The notes under the pieces: model-generated
The model's input: only the letters and a program-made list of their open reading frames with translations
Databases searched by the model: none
What the model was told of the DNA's origin: nothing
In this document: piece by piece, positions 52,101 to 64,000 of the stretch
Position numbering within the stretch: position 1 is the first letter of the stretch
Layout: each line of letters begins with the position of its first letter
Assembly: GCF_020882245.1 (NCBI RefSeq)
Contig: NC_083598.1
Span: 78,559,714-78,623,713, forward strand
Reading direction: 5' to 3'
Origin: Rhopalosiphum padi
Lineage: Eukaryota; Arthropoda; Insecta; Hemiptera; Aphididae
Length of the DNA stretch: 64,000 nucleotides
Program-made: the position numbers and the translations under genes

Positions 52101-55100
52101 GCTACGAAACAACACGGCTCATAAATTATTAGTATAATAAATATATTAATATTCGTATAGAATAATATGGTATTCAAACTTATCTCAAACGTTGAGTACT
52201 TATGTAAATATATTGCACACGCGGAAGGCACTGCCACTATAATATGTACCTACATTTTCCAAGAGTTTAAATAAATAAATAAAAGAGTTTAAATTAATAA
52301 GCTTTTAATTTCTTTTAAACTTATACAAATTATGATATTCTTTATTTGGTCACCATAAAGCTTAATAACAAAAAAAAAAATTATATAAAAACAAAATTAA
52401 ACTCAATGTACAATGTAGGCAATTATTATGAATCTAACAAAATGTACAAAAACCATTATATACCTATGTGTGCATATACGTTTGTTGATTAATTATAGTT
52501 CTTAAATTATTTTTTTTATTTTTTAGGTACGAACGTGAGTGTTTATTTATATAAAGTTTATAATATATTAATTAAGTATCTACTATTTTACAATAATATT
52601 TATATAATAATATATAATAATAATATTATATTTAATAATGAATAATGATTTTAGTTAATGCATTAAGTTATGATACGTTTTTAGTATACAATATTATAAT
52701 AGGTACACCAAATATTCTCAAACTTCGATTGTTGACATTATTTAATTATTATGCATTGACGTGGCGTCGTTTAAAAATACAAAAACTGTCGATGCGCACG
52801 ATTATGGGGTTCTAACCACAATACCCTTCCACTGTACAGTACACGTCAATAATGATTATACATAGTATTTTTAATTTTGAGTGACAAAATTGGTGGATAT
52901 TGCAAAGGATCTTTACTTAATCTCCTCCATTTTTGACGTACACTAAATGTGAAATACACTGCATAATATATAATATTATAATTTTATAATACATTTATGT
53001 TTTGCGAATACATTATGTTAGCCAAAATATTTGAATGGTTTCGTTCAGTGATTTTTATTTAAGCTATAAATAATGAGTTGGAATAACCATCCGCATCAGA
53101 GCATAATAATATCAAATATAATAACATGCATCATGCGTCACTTTGATGTACTCAAGTCACAGCTGTGATAGAGAAATGACTAATTTGTCACATTATTATA
53201 CATTTCGGCGAATTCCTTTTAGACGGTAATTACAGAAGTAATTGTATTTGAAAATATTACTACGTTTCGTTTATATATATATCATATCATGTATGGTATT
53301 TTGGTAAAAAAAAGTATTTTCAAGTACTTAGGACCTAAGTCTTAGGTGTTATTCATATCATGTTATTGTTGACTAATAATTAATTTTTTATTTATTCGGT
53401 ACTAACAATATAATACAATAATAATTTTAACCCAAATTTTGTTGTTAGAGAATTTAAGTTACATAAAAAAATAATAAATACTTATAAAGGGTACATACTT
53501 CAAATACCTAACAATATAAATATGAACATAAAAATATGTTAGTATGCATATAAGTGTAGACATTTTATTTAATTTTTTACTTTTCACGATCAAAATAAAT
53601 TAGTAAATTAAATAAAAATACAAGAAAAATAAAATAATAAAATATATTTTCCATTCAAAACATACATTTTATGTATTTATTAAATAAGACATTATATAAT
53701 TATATACATTATACTATTATACATTTAATGTAATACGGAAAATTAAATCCAAATAATATAAATCAATATTATAGCTAATTAGTATATTTAAAGGTATTAA
53801 ATATAATACCTGACCCAAGTTCTTAGCAATATAGTTTTTATTAGAAAATATTATTTATTTCGTTAATTAAAGGGTAAATAGGTACTGTACGAGGCCCGAC
53901 TATTCAATCATAAGTTAAAACAGTTTATGTTTGTATACGAGATACAATACTATATAAAAATGCCATAAGTTATTAATTTATTATTTATTTAAAAATGTAT
54001 AATTTTAATATTAACAGTAATTTTTAACGACGACAATTAATAAACTTTTAACGGTAAGTAGTTATTTTTTTTTTCATTGACCTCGAAACTCGGAAGCAAG
54101 GATAAAATATATTAACAAAATAATGATAATATTGGTTGGCGAGTTGTGAAACTACATTAACAATACAGGTAAACAAAATAATAATTATGTAATAATTAGT
54201 CTAGACATTTTTTACAAGTAAGGTTGTAAAATCCATTTTTAATTTTCAATTAGGAAAGTTATTTTTGTCAGAGAATCATAAATATATAATAATAATAATC
54301 AAATCGAATTTTTTTTCTTAAGTAAATAGACAATAGTTGTTAAAATCAACAAGTATTATATTATATTGAATTGATGTCGTTTTATATAAATTTCCAATAA
54401 CGTATTATTTTTATAATTATTAAAGTACTCCGAAATGTATTAAATTGTTCGACCTCGTGCATATATAATATGTACACTTGAAATGAATGCAAGTAATGCA
54501 AGTAATATACATTTTATGATATAATAATTGATCAATTTGATTGATTTATATCAACTGCACGAATAGTGCGAATAATATTATTCACATTAAATATTGTATA
54601 TTATATCAAACGTTTACATTTTATACATCACTCAATAGTTAGTCGATTTAATAGTTAAATTATTATTTGTATTGAGCTTAAATATATTACTACACTACTA
54701 TAGTATATTGTATTGTATACAATATTAATAATCATAAAAATATTTAAATTCGAGTATTAAATTCATAATGGAGAAGCTGATATTTTGTTGTTGGTATATA
54801 ATAATACTTAATAAATACACATGTATATTTGCAATGTTCTACTTGAGCAGTTGAATTATATAACTACGTGTACCTATATACGTATTTTTGTGATGCATTT
54901 TTTTTATGTTTGTAGTAACTTTTAAAAGATGGTTGTGACCAAACCTTGATCTTTGCAATCGCAATAATACGTGTGTTAGTAGTATGGTAACAATGCAATA
55001 TTATTTCGGAAAAGTGTAGGTGGCAACATTTATATTTAGATACAATAAACTCGTAAACATTATTGATAAATATTTTTTTTCTTTCGTAAACAAATTATTT

Positions 55101-57678
55101 TATTGTTTTGTTATTTTTTCAACTTGATAATAAAATAATAAAAGCAAAAATTAACTTTATCTTAAATATATTACAAGTGATATAACAAGTTGGTAACTGT
55201 TTCGTGTGTAAATTCATACTTCATAGTGCACTGTAAGATGATACTATTATATGCATGTAACTTGTATATTACCAGCTACACTAGAGAAACAAATGAGTGT
55301 ATACGAGTAAGGATATATATTAAAGGTACAGCTAAAAGTTTCAAAATTCAAATTAATCTATATCTTTTATCATAAATAATATTAATAATAATAATAATAA
55401 TACAATAAGATAACAACGTATAGAGTGTGCAGTGTGCAGGTATAACAATACGTCAATACCACAGCTGCAGCGAATGCGTCACGAGATCAGTCCGAATACG
55501 ATATCATCGCTCAGAAACTATTCCTCATTAGTTTCAAGTTTCGCGATTGTTTTTAATATGATATCATACACGGTCATAGAATTAAAATAAAAGGATCCTA
55601 TATTATTCTGTAGTATACGCATATGTATTATATATATATATATATATATACATATATACTGTAAGAACACAATCCATTCGTCGTATATTCGTTCAATTTA
55701 TAATATTACATTGATTTATAGAACATAATAATATACACAACGTCGCGTCCTACGCGCACTTGAAACTCAAATCACGACAAAAACAACTTTTCACCCATGG
55801 TCAACCGCGCTTTGATTCAATCCAATTCGAGTTATAGATAAAATACGTATTTTATATTTATATGTATAGATTTAAGTAGACGTTATACTACACTATTATC
55901 TGTAGCAGGTGCGGCCATGTCATCACAAGCGAAAGACGTTTTAATTTTTTTAGATAAATATTGTGGTTTGTTTAAGGTTAGATCTATATATTTATATAAT
56001 AATATAAGGATACTTATATAAATATGTTGGTGGAAATACAACTATTAATACTACTTCAGCTCGGACAAGTTGTCACGAGTTTGATGTAATTTTATTTATT
56101 TGTTTACTTGAATTGTTTTCATAATTTCATGGGTGTGAATCCAGTTGCGAATACATTGATCACGAATAATTAATTCGATCAAACGTTATAAAATAAATAA
56201 AGGACTGATAATACATATGAAGGGTGGATTAATCGTTTTTTTAAAACTATTCAGAGTATAAAATAAATCATTCTAAAATAAATGGTTATTGGGAAACGAT
56301 TGAAAAATTTGAATATTAAGTTAGGTAGAAGTGGCAGAAGTAGAAGAGCGCAAAATAGTTTCACATAATCTTGGAAATTTGTTTAAACTATACGTAGAAG
56401 TGAGTAAAATACGAAAAGCTTTAACAAATTGTATAATATACACTATTACACTATAAATGCATGCGATATAAAAATGGTAACTATGAAATATCGATAAATA
56501 CGTAATATCTATACAAAATTAATTCGGTGAGGTTGGATAATAATGTTTCTTGGATTTTTTTTATTCTGGATTGTCATATGATATTCTTATAAATATATAT
56601 AATTTTTGGCGATGGGTTTTTCGATTTAATAATTCAATAATGTAATTTTTTTTATTTAAATCGTGTTTCGCACTTTATTCAGTTGTAATTTTCTTTTTTT
56701 TTATGATAATAAATCATGTCATGGTTTTTTCTTTTCTTTTTTCGTACACAGAAATTACGACGAATACACCGACAGCCGGAGCCGTTGTTTTTATCCTATA
56801 TAGGATATTTATGTTTTATAGTCCAAATGTCCCATGTATACGATGTGGGAAATAATTACTGGAGGTCAATTACCGTACGCCCGCCGTGTCAATTAGTCGA
56901 AAGAGACTTTATAATAGATTTTAATTCGGCTGCATTAACCCTATATGTATACATACAAAAATGATGCGCACATTGTAAGTATACCAGACAATATCAAGCG
57001 ATATTACATACACATACTAAACTAATAGTGCAGAATACCAATCTGCTGTACTATAATATCGTGTAGTATATTACACCGCGGACTTGTGTTGTAGTCGTAG
57101 TGTACGATGTCATTTTTTTTTCAACCCCTACTGCACACGTGAACCCGCAGGCGTTAATCATTCCGGAGATAATAATAAATGACTGTGTTAACAAAGACCG
57201 TGACGATAGTGTATAATCGAAAACGTTTATGTATAATGCATGCAGACGTGTCCCGGACTCCCGATGTACCAAGCGAGTTAGGATTTATCACAAACGTATA
57301 TACAAACACGTAAACACTGCAGTATAATATAACTATTTGATCGTTATAACGTCGTTTTTAAGAATTATCTACAACAAACGTACCGAAGTAATGCATAAAT
57401 GGTCCCGTCGCATTCCTCTGTTTTTTACCTAATAATCCTGCTTCTGTTATCCAATGAAACTTAATGCAAGTACCAAGGAAGTGCTTAGACTATCGGATCA
57501 AAAAAAGATAACTAATCTTTTCGAGCTAATAACGGTTTATAACTCAACAGAAAAACTACAGTTGTTCAAGTAAAATAAAATAAAAAAATATAATATTATA
57601 TAATAATAAACATAATAATTTTTTAAGCATGCTTATCGTATTGTTATGTTAAAATTATGCATAATATATTAAAATTAA

Positions 57679-57892
57679 AATTTTTAGAATTTTTAAGTGC
57701 ACCTAGTTAAATACAATGTTTTTGAATACTTAGATTTTCACAACATTTATAGAGTATCTTGTGATGATACCAACTTTGGTTTTTCAAATGAAAATTTTTA
57801 ATGTTGGTATCATAAAAGGATTTCCTTTTAAATATTGTGCAAAATCTAAGTATTAAAAATATTTTAGTTAACTCTTAAAAATTCTAAAAATT
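57679..57892. mobile_element. Foldback MITE, arms of about 95 bp
   Basis: The left arm (57679 to about 57774) pairs with the right arm (about 57803-57892). aatttttagaatttttaag matches the complement of cttaaaaattctaaaaatt, atacttagatttt matches aaaatctaagtat, and gatgataccaac matches gttggtatcat, with a 28-bp spacer. The right arm has a small insertion or deletion near atagagtatcttgt. RNA from either strand would fold into one long hairpin. No coding capacity and no obvious target duplication. Confidence 0.7.
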
Positions 57893-57927
57893 AATATTTT
57901 GATAAATATATAATTCAAACATAAAAA

Positions 57928-59140
57928 GATAGGTAAGGTGTTACCGCTTTGCTGTACATTAGGTGTCGATTAAGTCACTGTTATAGGTGTGTTAAATTTG
58001 AATATAATATGTTATATATATATATATATACATATATCATTCTATACGAAAAACGATTCTGAGCGGAAACGGTCTATCAGCCTATATTAAGTGATAGTTT
58101 TTTGATAAAGTTATTAAAGTATTTTTTTTACTTTTAGTATTATAGTAAATTGATATAATTTTTCCAAAAATATTGCAGTTTTTATTATATTATTACTAAT
58201 GATCAATTTATATAACACACAGTTTAATAATATTTTTCTGTGAATACCGTAAAATAAAATAAATATATATTTATAGTTCTTATTATAAATAAATAATATT
58301 TAAAAAGAAAACAAAAATATCATATCGTATAGTAAAATTCATAATAATTTAAAACATATAAAAGTTTAAGTTTCCACGAATAATGTTTTTAAATTATAAC
58401 AAAATAATAAACATATCGTTATTAAATAATGATATTAATAATATAAATATAATATTATTTTATCATTTAAATAAGTAATTTTGTACAAATTGAAACTTAT
58501 AATGTCTATAAAAAAAATAATATAATTGTCTTTTTTATTTTTATTTTTTTAGATTTTATGGTTTCTGTATGCACTACTTATGACGGATCTCGTATACAAT
58601 TTTCAAAACATAGATACAAAAAAAAAAGTTTTAATGAATTTTTAACTACAAAATAGTTAAAATTTTAATTGTTACGAAATTTTTTAAAATCTTGCTTCAA
58701 ATGTATATACTAAAAAAATTGTGCCAATGTATTTTTAATATATTTATAAACATATAAGAATAATTAAGTTTTCGAGAATTTTAACGCAGTGAATAATTGT
58801 AATCGACATTTATAGAAAGAAAAACTAAAAAAATTGAAGATTTCTCATATCTATAAATAATTCAAAAAGTCAAAACATTTTGGAAATTTGATCGTATAAT
58901 GAAAATGATAATATAAATATTTGGTGAAAATATCAAGTACCTATATCTATTATTATTATTGTTTGAAATAAAATGAAATATAAACAATTTTTTGAGGAAA
59001 AAAAATATTTCACCATAACTTATCGGGCACTCATCCACAAAAGAAAAATATATTATAAAATCAGTACATTCATCGTTCCGCTCAGAATCTGAAATGGGGT
59101 GAGTATGCTTAAAAAGTCACCCTGTATATTATGAGTTATG
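57928..59140. repeat. Composite dispersed repeat with GATTCTGAGCGGAA inverted ends
   Basis: Starts with the third copy of the dispersed repeat (ggtaaggtgttaccgctttg, then aggtgtcgattaagtc). Within it gattctgagcggaa at 58055-58068 recurs as its exact reverse complement at 59076-59089. Next to the right copy stands ggggtgagtatgcttaaaaa with gtcaccctgtatat, and a word like its start, gggggtgagtattctt, also occurs at 44574-44588. The roughly 1-kb interior is AT-rich and non-coding. It looks like a non-autonomous element of a family common in aphids. Confidence 0.5.
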
Positions 59141-62100
59141 ACGAACCACTATTAATCATATATTATATTTAGAACGGACATGCAATGTTTATATTACTAG
59201 GATGACGTAAAAAAAATTACATATATAGATAAATGTATAAATTATACATACATACACATTAAAGTCTAACCGACGAAAAATAAAAAGTATATAATAAATG
59301 GTTTCCAGCATTGATGACGACACAGTTTTGTCACCGTATAGCACAATAACACGTGTCTGTTAATATTTGTATGTTATATGTATATTTTACTATGCGTAAA
59401 CAAAAATATCATTGCAGCTGATTAAAAAAAAAAAATTAAAAAATCGTCGGACATGACTATCAGACCATACACGTGATACTGCATCACACAGAGATTCCAT
59501 ACGTCAGTTCATATTGATCATAAAGAATATTTTATGTGTTTGAAAATAATGTTCGTAAGTTAAATATGTTTAAAATTTAAATTTATAAGTCTATAATTGT
59601 TGTTTATAAAACATAACGCCACGCGCGCGTATACACACACACGCGCACACATATACCTATATAAATCGGTTAACAGATATATTATTTTGTCCATTTAAAT
59701 TTTAAATACAATTTTGTGTAGGAGGTTTTAGCGTGCACTGTGGAGTGTTAACTGACAAATATGTGACTTTAGTCCTCCCTTCTAGGAGTTTAATAGAATT
59801 AAGATTATTTAGTTCCATTTTCTATATATTTTAAACAATAAGATACTGTTGAGTGTTGAGTTAAATCAAAATAAAATAAATAAATATACACGCACATAAA
59901 ATAGTACGTATTATTATAATTGAATATTTTGTATACTTAGTACCTTTAATACTTTTATATATTAGGTATTAGGTATCTCAGTACCTATCTGTAGATAATT
60001 AATATAAAATAATAAAGGTAATTTTATTTTTGATGTAAATTAATAATAAAGAAAATAATTCCCTGCGGAGTTAAGTTCTGAAGTTGCGTTAGACATTTAA
60101 TTTGTTCGTGTTTAAAAAAAAAAAATTTATGATAAATTATCATTAAAATTTGTATTTTAAATCACCACGTATAGATAAGTATAATAATACAATAAATGTA
60201 AATTTATTTTTGATTCTACATTAATAATTTGTAATAATAATATGTCAACATTCATACTGGAAAATAATGAACTCAAAATATCAACTAGGTACGTTTAATT
60301 TTTGATTTTTAATTATGTATAGTATTATTAGACGAGGTTATTTGAATTAAATTTAAATTATTCTTTATTATAATATTATATATTTATTTAGCGACAGAAA
60401 AAAGTTAAATCTCAAATTGACTATCTACCGGAAATATGTGGGTTGATGCACTAAAAAACTGTTCAATCTTTCTGTCTGTTATCTTCGTACTTTGCTGATA
60501 CATTTTTGATTTATTGAAAATTAATCAAATAAAAACAAAAATCTGTTGTTTACATCGTATTATACTAAGTACAATATTTGGGTCAATAAAGTAAATCATA
60601 TGAGAAACTTACACAAAATGTTCTACGAGCACATATATTTTGATACAACATAAAGTATATAGTCCTTTTTACTATAATGTATTAAAATCGGTTTTATATT
60701 ATATAAAAAAATTATTACATTCAAAGTATAATTAATAGAGATTTATGGAAGTAAAATATATATTTATTTGTACAAATATGCGTATTATTTTACATTTTCT
60801 AAGCTAGATAATCACAGAATTCTTGTTATTGTAGATTGAATCCACTAGCTTTGCTGAAGGTCTTTTGAATATTTGTTTACTTGCCTTCATCTAATATTGT
60901 TTAGATGTGACTTAAAATTATTCATGAAATATTTGGTTGTTTAATATGATTACCGAGTTCACCGAATTCAATCTCAAATAATATTATTCTTGTCTAAACG
61001 AAATATCGACACTATACCAGTTGCACATATTTAACGCTACATTTATAACATCTTCAGAATAATGTGGCATACTCAATACTTTTTTCTGTTATCTATACCT
61101 ACCATACATTATTTTATTAATTTAATATAAAAGTGTATCAGACATATTTTAATTAAATAATGTTCAAGGTCTAAAAAAATCATATCATAAATTGATCTGA
61201 TATATATTATATATTAGGTCTCATCATCTAATTAATTTTAAATTTAGATATTATGTATATATAATAGAATAGGACACAGATAGTAGGTATTTGTGATATT
61301 GAGTTGAGTCCTAAAAATACTTCTGAGTTATAAGAGTCGAGTCCGACCAATATATTTAGGTTATTTGAATTGAGTCTTTTCAGCTTATTAACGTTATCCA
61401 GTAGACACCACGTGGAGGTTGACTGATTAGTCTCCCAAAAATTATTTTCTCTTGTTTACATTGTTTTATTTTATTTTAAATAGTAAAAATAATAAGAATA
61501 AAAAACATAATTAACTAAAAAAAAATATTGAAAATAATAATAGAAATAATCATTAGGTGCAGTAATATAATAATGTAAAAATTAAATAATTGCTAGTAAA
61601 ATTTTAATTAATATTAATTTAAAAAAATAAAATTTTCAAATTTGTTTATCTACTCCCGCAAAAATTGTTCATTTTCAAATGTTTTTTTTCATATGATTTT
61701 ATTGTTTTGCTTCGTAATTTAATATATATATACCTGAATGTATCCCCAGAAAAGTGTCAACAAGAATAAAAATATTTGGATTTCTCGAATTAAAAAATGC
61801 ATTTAATTTTGCCTAACCTTGTCGTCACCGGCTATATATATATATATACAGTTAGATATCTTATCTATACGGTCTCAATTCAAATATATTAAGATAATAA
61901 ACTGGCCTCAATTCAAATTTCAAATACATAAAAGTAACATGGATTAAATTCAATGTTATCCGTATAATCAGCATACATAAACTGCATGCCGTATGCATAA
62001 TAAAAATATTGGGTTCCTAATGAAGGGGTTTTATGGAAAGACTGGGGGTCCGGGACTGTCGACCTCTGCGTTGGATAAACACGCAACATAACATAGCACA

Positions 62101-64000
62101 GTAATCTATATAAATGGTACGTTCCACTTAATTGAAAACCATTTTATTTTAGTAGTATTGTGTAAACATTGTAAATGATGAGTATGTATATAAATTAAAA
62201 AATACTGCAGATATTAATTTTTGTTTTTAATAAAATTAATTTTAGGTCACGAATTGGATACATTATATATTCCTTATTTCTGTCGATAAATTTTAAATAT
62301 TACATACATGTAAAAGTTTTTTTTTAATTTGTGGTAGACGAAAGACAAATTAAAATAAAACCGATAAAAATTGTTCAAACAATTAATAACAAATCGAGCA
62401 AACCACAATGTAGAATTTTACAGTTCGAAAAACTTTTGATGGGTGACATTTAGTTTAATGCAATTGCCGTGTTTCGGGAAATATCTCTGTGACAGTGGCG
62501 TGCAATCCTGTTTTCAAAAGTACATAAGTAACCTTGAATTTTAACAGTATGATATTAATGCATGTGTTATTATTAAACTTAATTAACGACCAGCGGTGTG
62601 TTATTATTTTCGAATCTTAACAAGCGTTTTTATCCCTGAACTGGTTTTCACACATTCATACACGTGAATTGATTCCAAATTGAGGTTTTTTGAGTTTCAT
62701 TAATTTATGAGTATATATAGCATTTATATCAATTTACTAATAAAAAAAAAATTTATTATGTTATTGTATGTCTAGTTTGAAGTATTTATAATTTTAGGTA
62801 TATTAAAAATAATACACTATTTTTATCAGTAGTTATATTATTGGGTTTTAATTAAAGTTTTTTTTATTAATAAATTTGATATTTTTAATTTCATAAAATA
62901 AGAAACAGAATGTTTTTCTAAAAATGTATATAAGTATATTTTATTTTATTACTACGATTTAAAGTTTAGATGCTGTGCAAAGTAAAATGACAAAGGATAT
63001 CCTGAAAAACTTGTGCTCTACTTATGTATCTTATATGTAACCGTCCATTAGTTTAATAACTATAGTAAATACTAGCAGATTTATAATAAAATTGTAATAT
63101 TTCAAAGTTGAATCGATAAGTAATTGAATTGATTTTATTAATTTATATTTATTGTAAATAATGCACAGATTTAAATATCGTAAAAAAAAACATCGTAGTA
63201 AAAATAATATTATGAAAACAAATAAATAATACCTACTTATATTTTCTTTTTTTCTTTTACGTGGAATTGTTTGTGGTGAATTCAGAATTGTGATCAAATT
63301 TTATCCATATTTACAAAATAAACAAAAACTGCAAAATACAATTTTAATTTCTAAGTTTTTAATTGTATCAAACGAATTTTGTATTTTGAAAGCGATGTCT
63401 GAGGACATTTAGAAACAAATGCAATTTGTATTTAAATCCACGCGTTATTATAATATTAAAATCACGGCTGACCACTTTGACTAGTCATGCTAATATTATA
63501 TTATGTCATAATTCATAACTATATTAATAACAATTTAATTGCATATAATCAGGCCACACTATGTACTGAGAAACGTTACGGTGCAGCACATAATAAACGT
63601 TTTTGTGTAGGATCGTGTTTGACATTGTTAAACGTTTATTGAAACTATAAAAATATGTAGTGCAGTGTCATCGAAATTTCAAGTAAATAGGCAATTTAAA
63701 GAAGATTAATTATAATCGTTTTTAAAGCAATTTTGCGAACATAATAATATGGTATCACAGCAGAGTCTAGGAACCACTGATCAAAAATACAAAATTATTA
63801 TTATTAAATCGAGTTTTGCCAAATCTATTCGTAGAATCCGCAAGTTTGTATATTTTTTCTTAAATTATTAAAATTTTCGAGCAACGTCAACAACACGTTA
63901 TTGTCTAAAGGCACTATGCTAATTTATGTTATTTTATCAACTACATATTACGCACAATATGTTTTCATTTAATTATTAACACTTTACGTTAGGGCAAAAT

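Larger units (their letters stand above)
49162..64000. other. Probable upstream GPCR intron or intergenic DNA
   Basis: AT-rich DNA with no coding exon I can support on either strand. If the receptor N-terminal exons lie beyond the window, this is intron of more than 14.8 kb. It contains CACGTG E-boxes (49303, 57136, 59350, 59470, 61409, 62661), a hAT-like transposon end finishing at 49938 (CAGTGGCGAATCC on the minus strand), TA runs near 55631-55650, 58016-58030 and 61837-61849, ATA repeats at 55379-55402, an AC/GC alternating tract at 59624-59651, a foldback element at 57679-57892 and a composite repeat at 57928-59140. Confidence 0.6.

Noticed and set aside
57051..57272. Candidate for the missing TM1-TM2 exon of the GPCR
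   Set aside because: The frame has no hydrophobic pair of helices and no LxxxD motif, and its GC content does not match the other receptor exons.

Overview
The window reads as nuclear DNA of an insect, most likely an aphid. The DNA is very AT-rich, the spliced genes are built from short exons with GT..AG introns, and the proteins resemble insect orthologues of well-known families. Non-coding DNA is full of the GGTACC-centred motif (taggtacctat and variants) and of small non-autonomous transposons common in aphid sequence. The species assignment is an inference from composition and repeats. I see no bacterial genes, operons, CRISPR arrays, tRNA or rRNA.

Layout. 1-8458: AT-rich intergenic DNA with a foldback transposon, a pogo-like transposon end, a second small element and a cluster of CRE-like sites. 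8459-10269 (+): an uninterrupted coding exon for the Kelch protein diablo/KLHL20. 10270-20380: intergenic DNA with two hAT-type MITEs that keep 8-bp target duplications, a foldback element and two RTE-like LINE tails. 21351-26645 (+): a complete 14-exon Vps35 gene (789 aa, retromer subunit). 27723-30790 (+): a complete 10-exon gene for mitochondrial polynucleotide phosphorylase PNPT1 (764 aa). 34549-49161 (-): the last two coding exons of a class A GPCR, covering TM3 to the C terminus and split by a 13.7-kb intron. Its TM1-TM2 exons are not visible up to 64000, so the gene probably continues past the right edge and its introns fill most of 35-64 kb.

The genes do not form one pathway. diablo/KLHL20 is a substrate adaptor for a Cullin-3 ubiquitin ligase, Vps35 is the retromer scaffold for endosome-to-Golgi and endosome-to-membrane recycling, PNPT1 degrades and handles RNA in mitochondria, and the receptor is an orphan, probably for a peptide or lipid ligand. 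Vps35 and PNPT1 are head-to-tail with about 1.1 kb between coding regions.

The most unusual signal is regulatory. The canonical E-box CACGTG is absent by eye from the first 34 kb but occurs 15 times from 34,972 onward, across the GPCR locus, once directly abutting a perfect CRE. A CpG-rich island of about 1.1 kb also lies inside the large GPCR intron. I found no clear new multi-gene system; the orphan GPCR and its regulatory landscape are the best candidates for follow-up.
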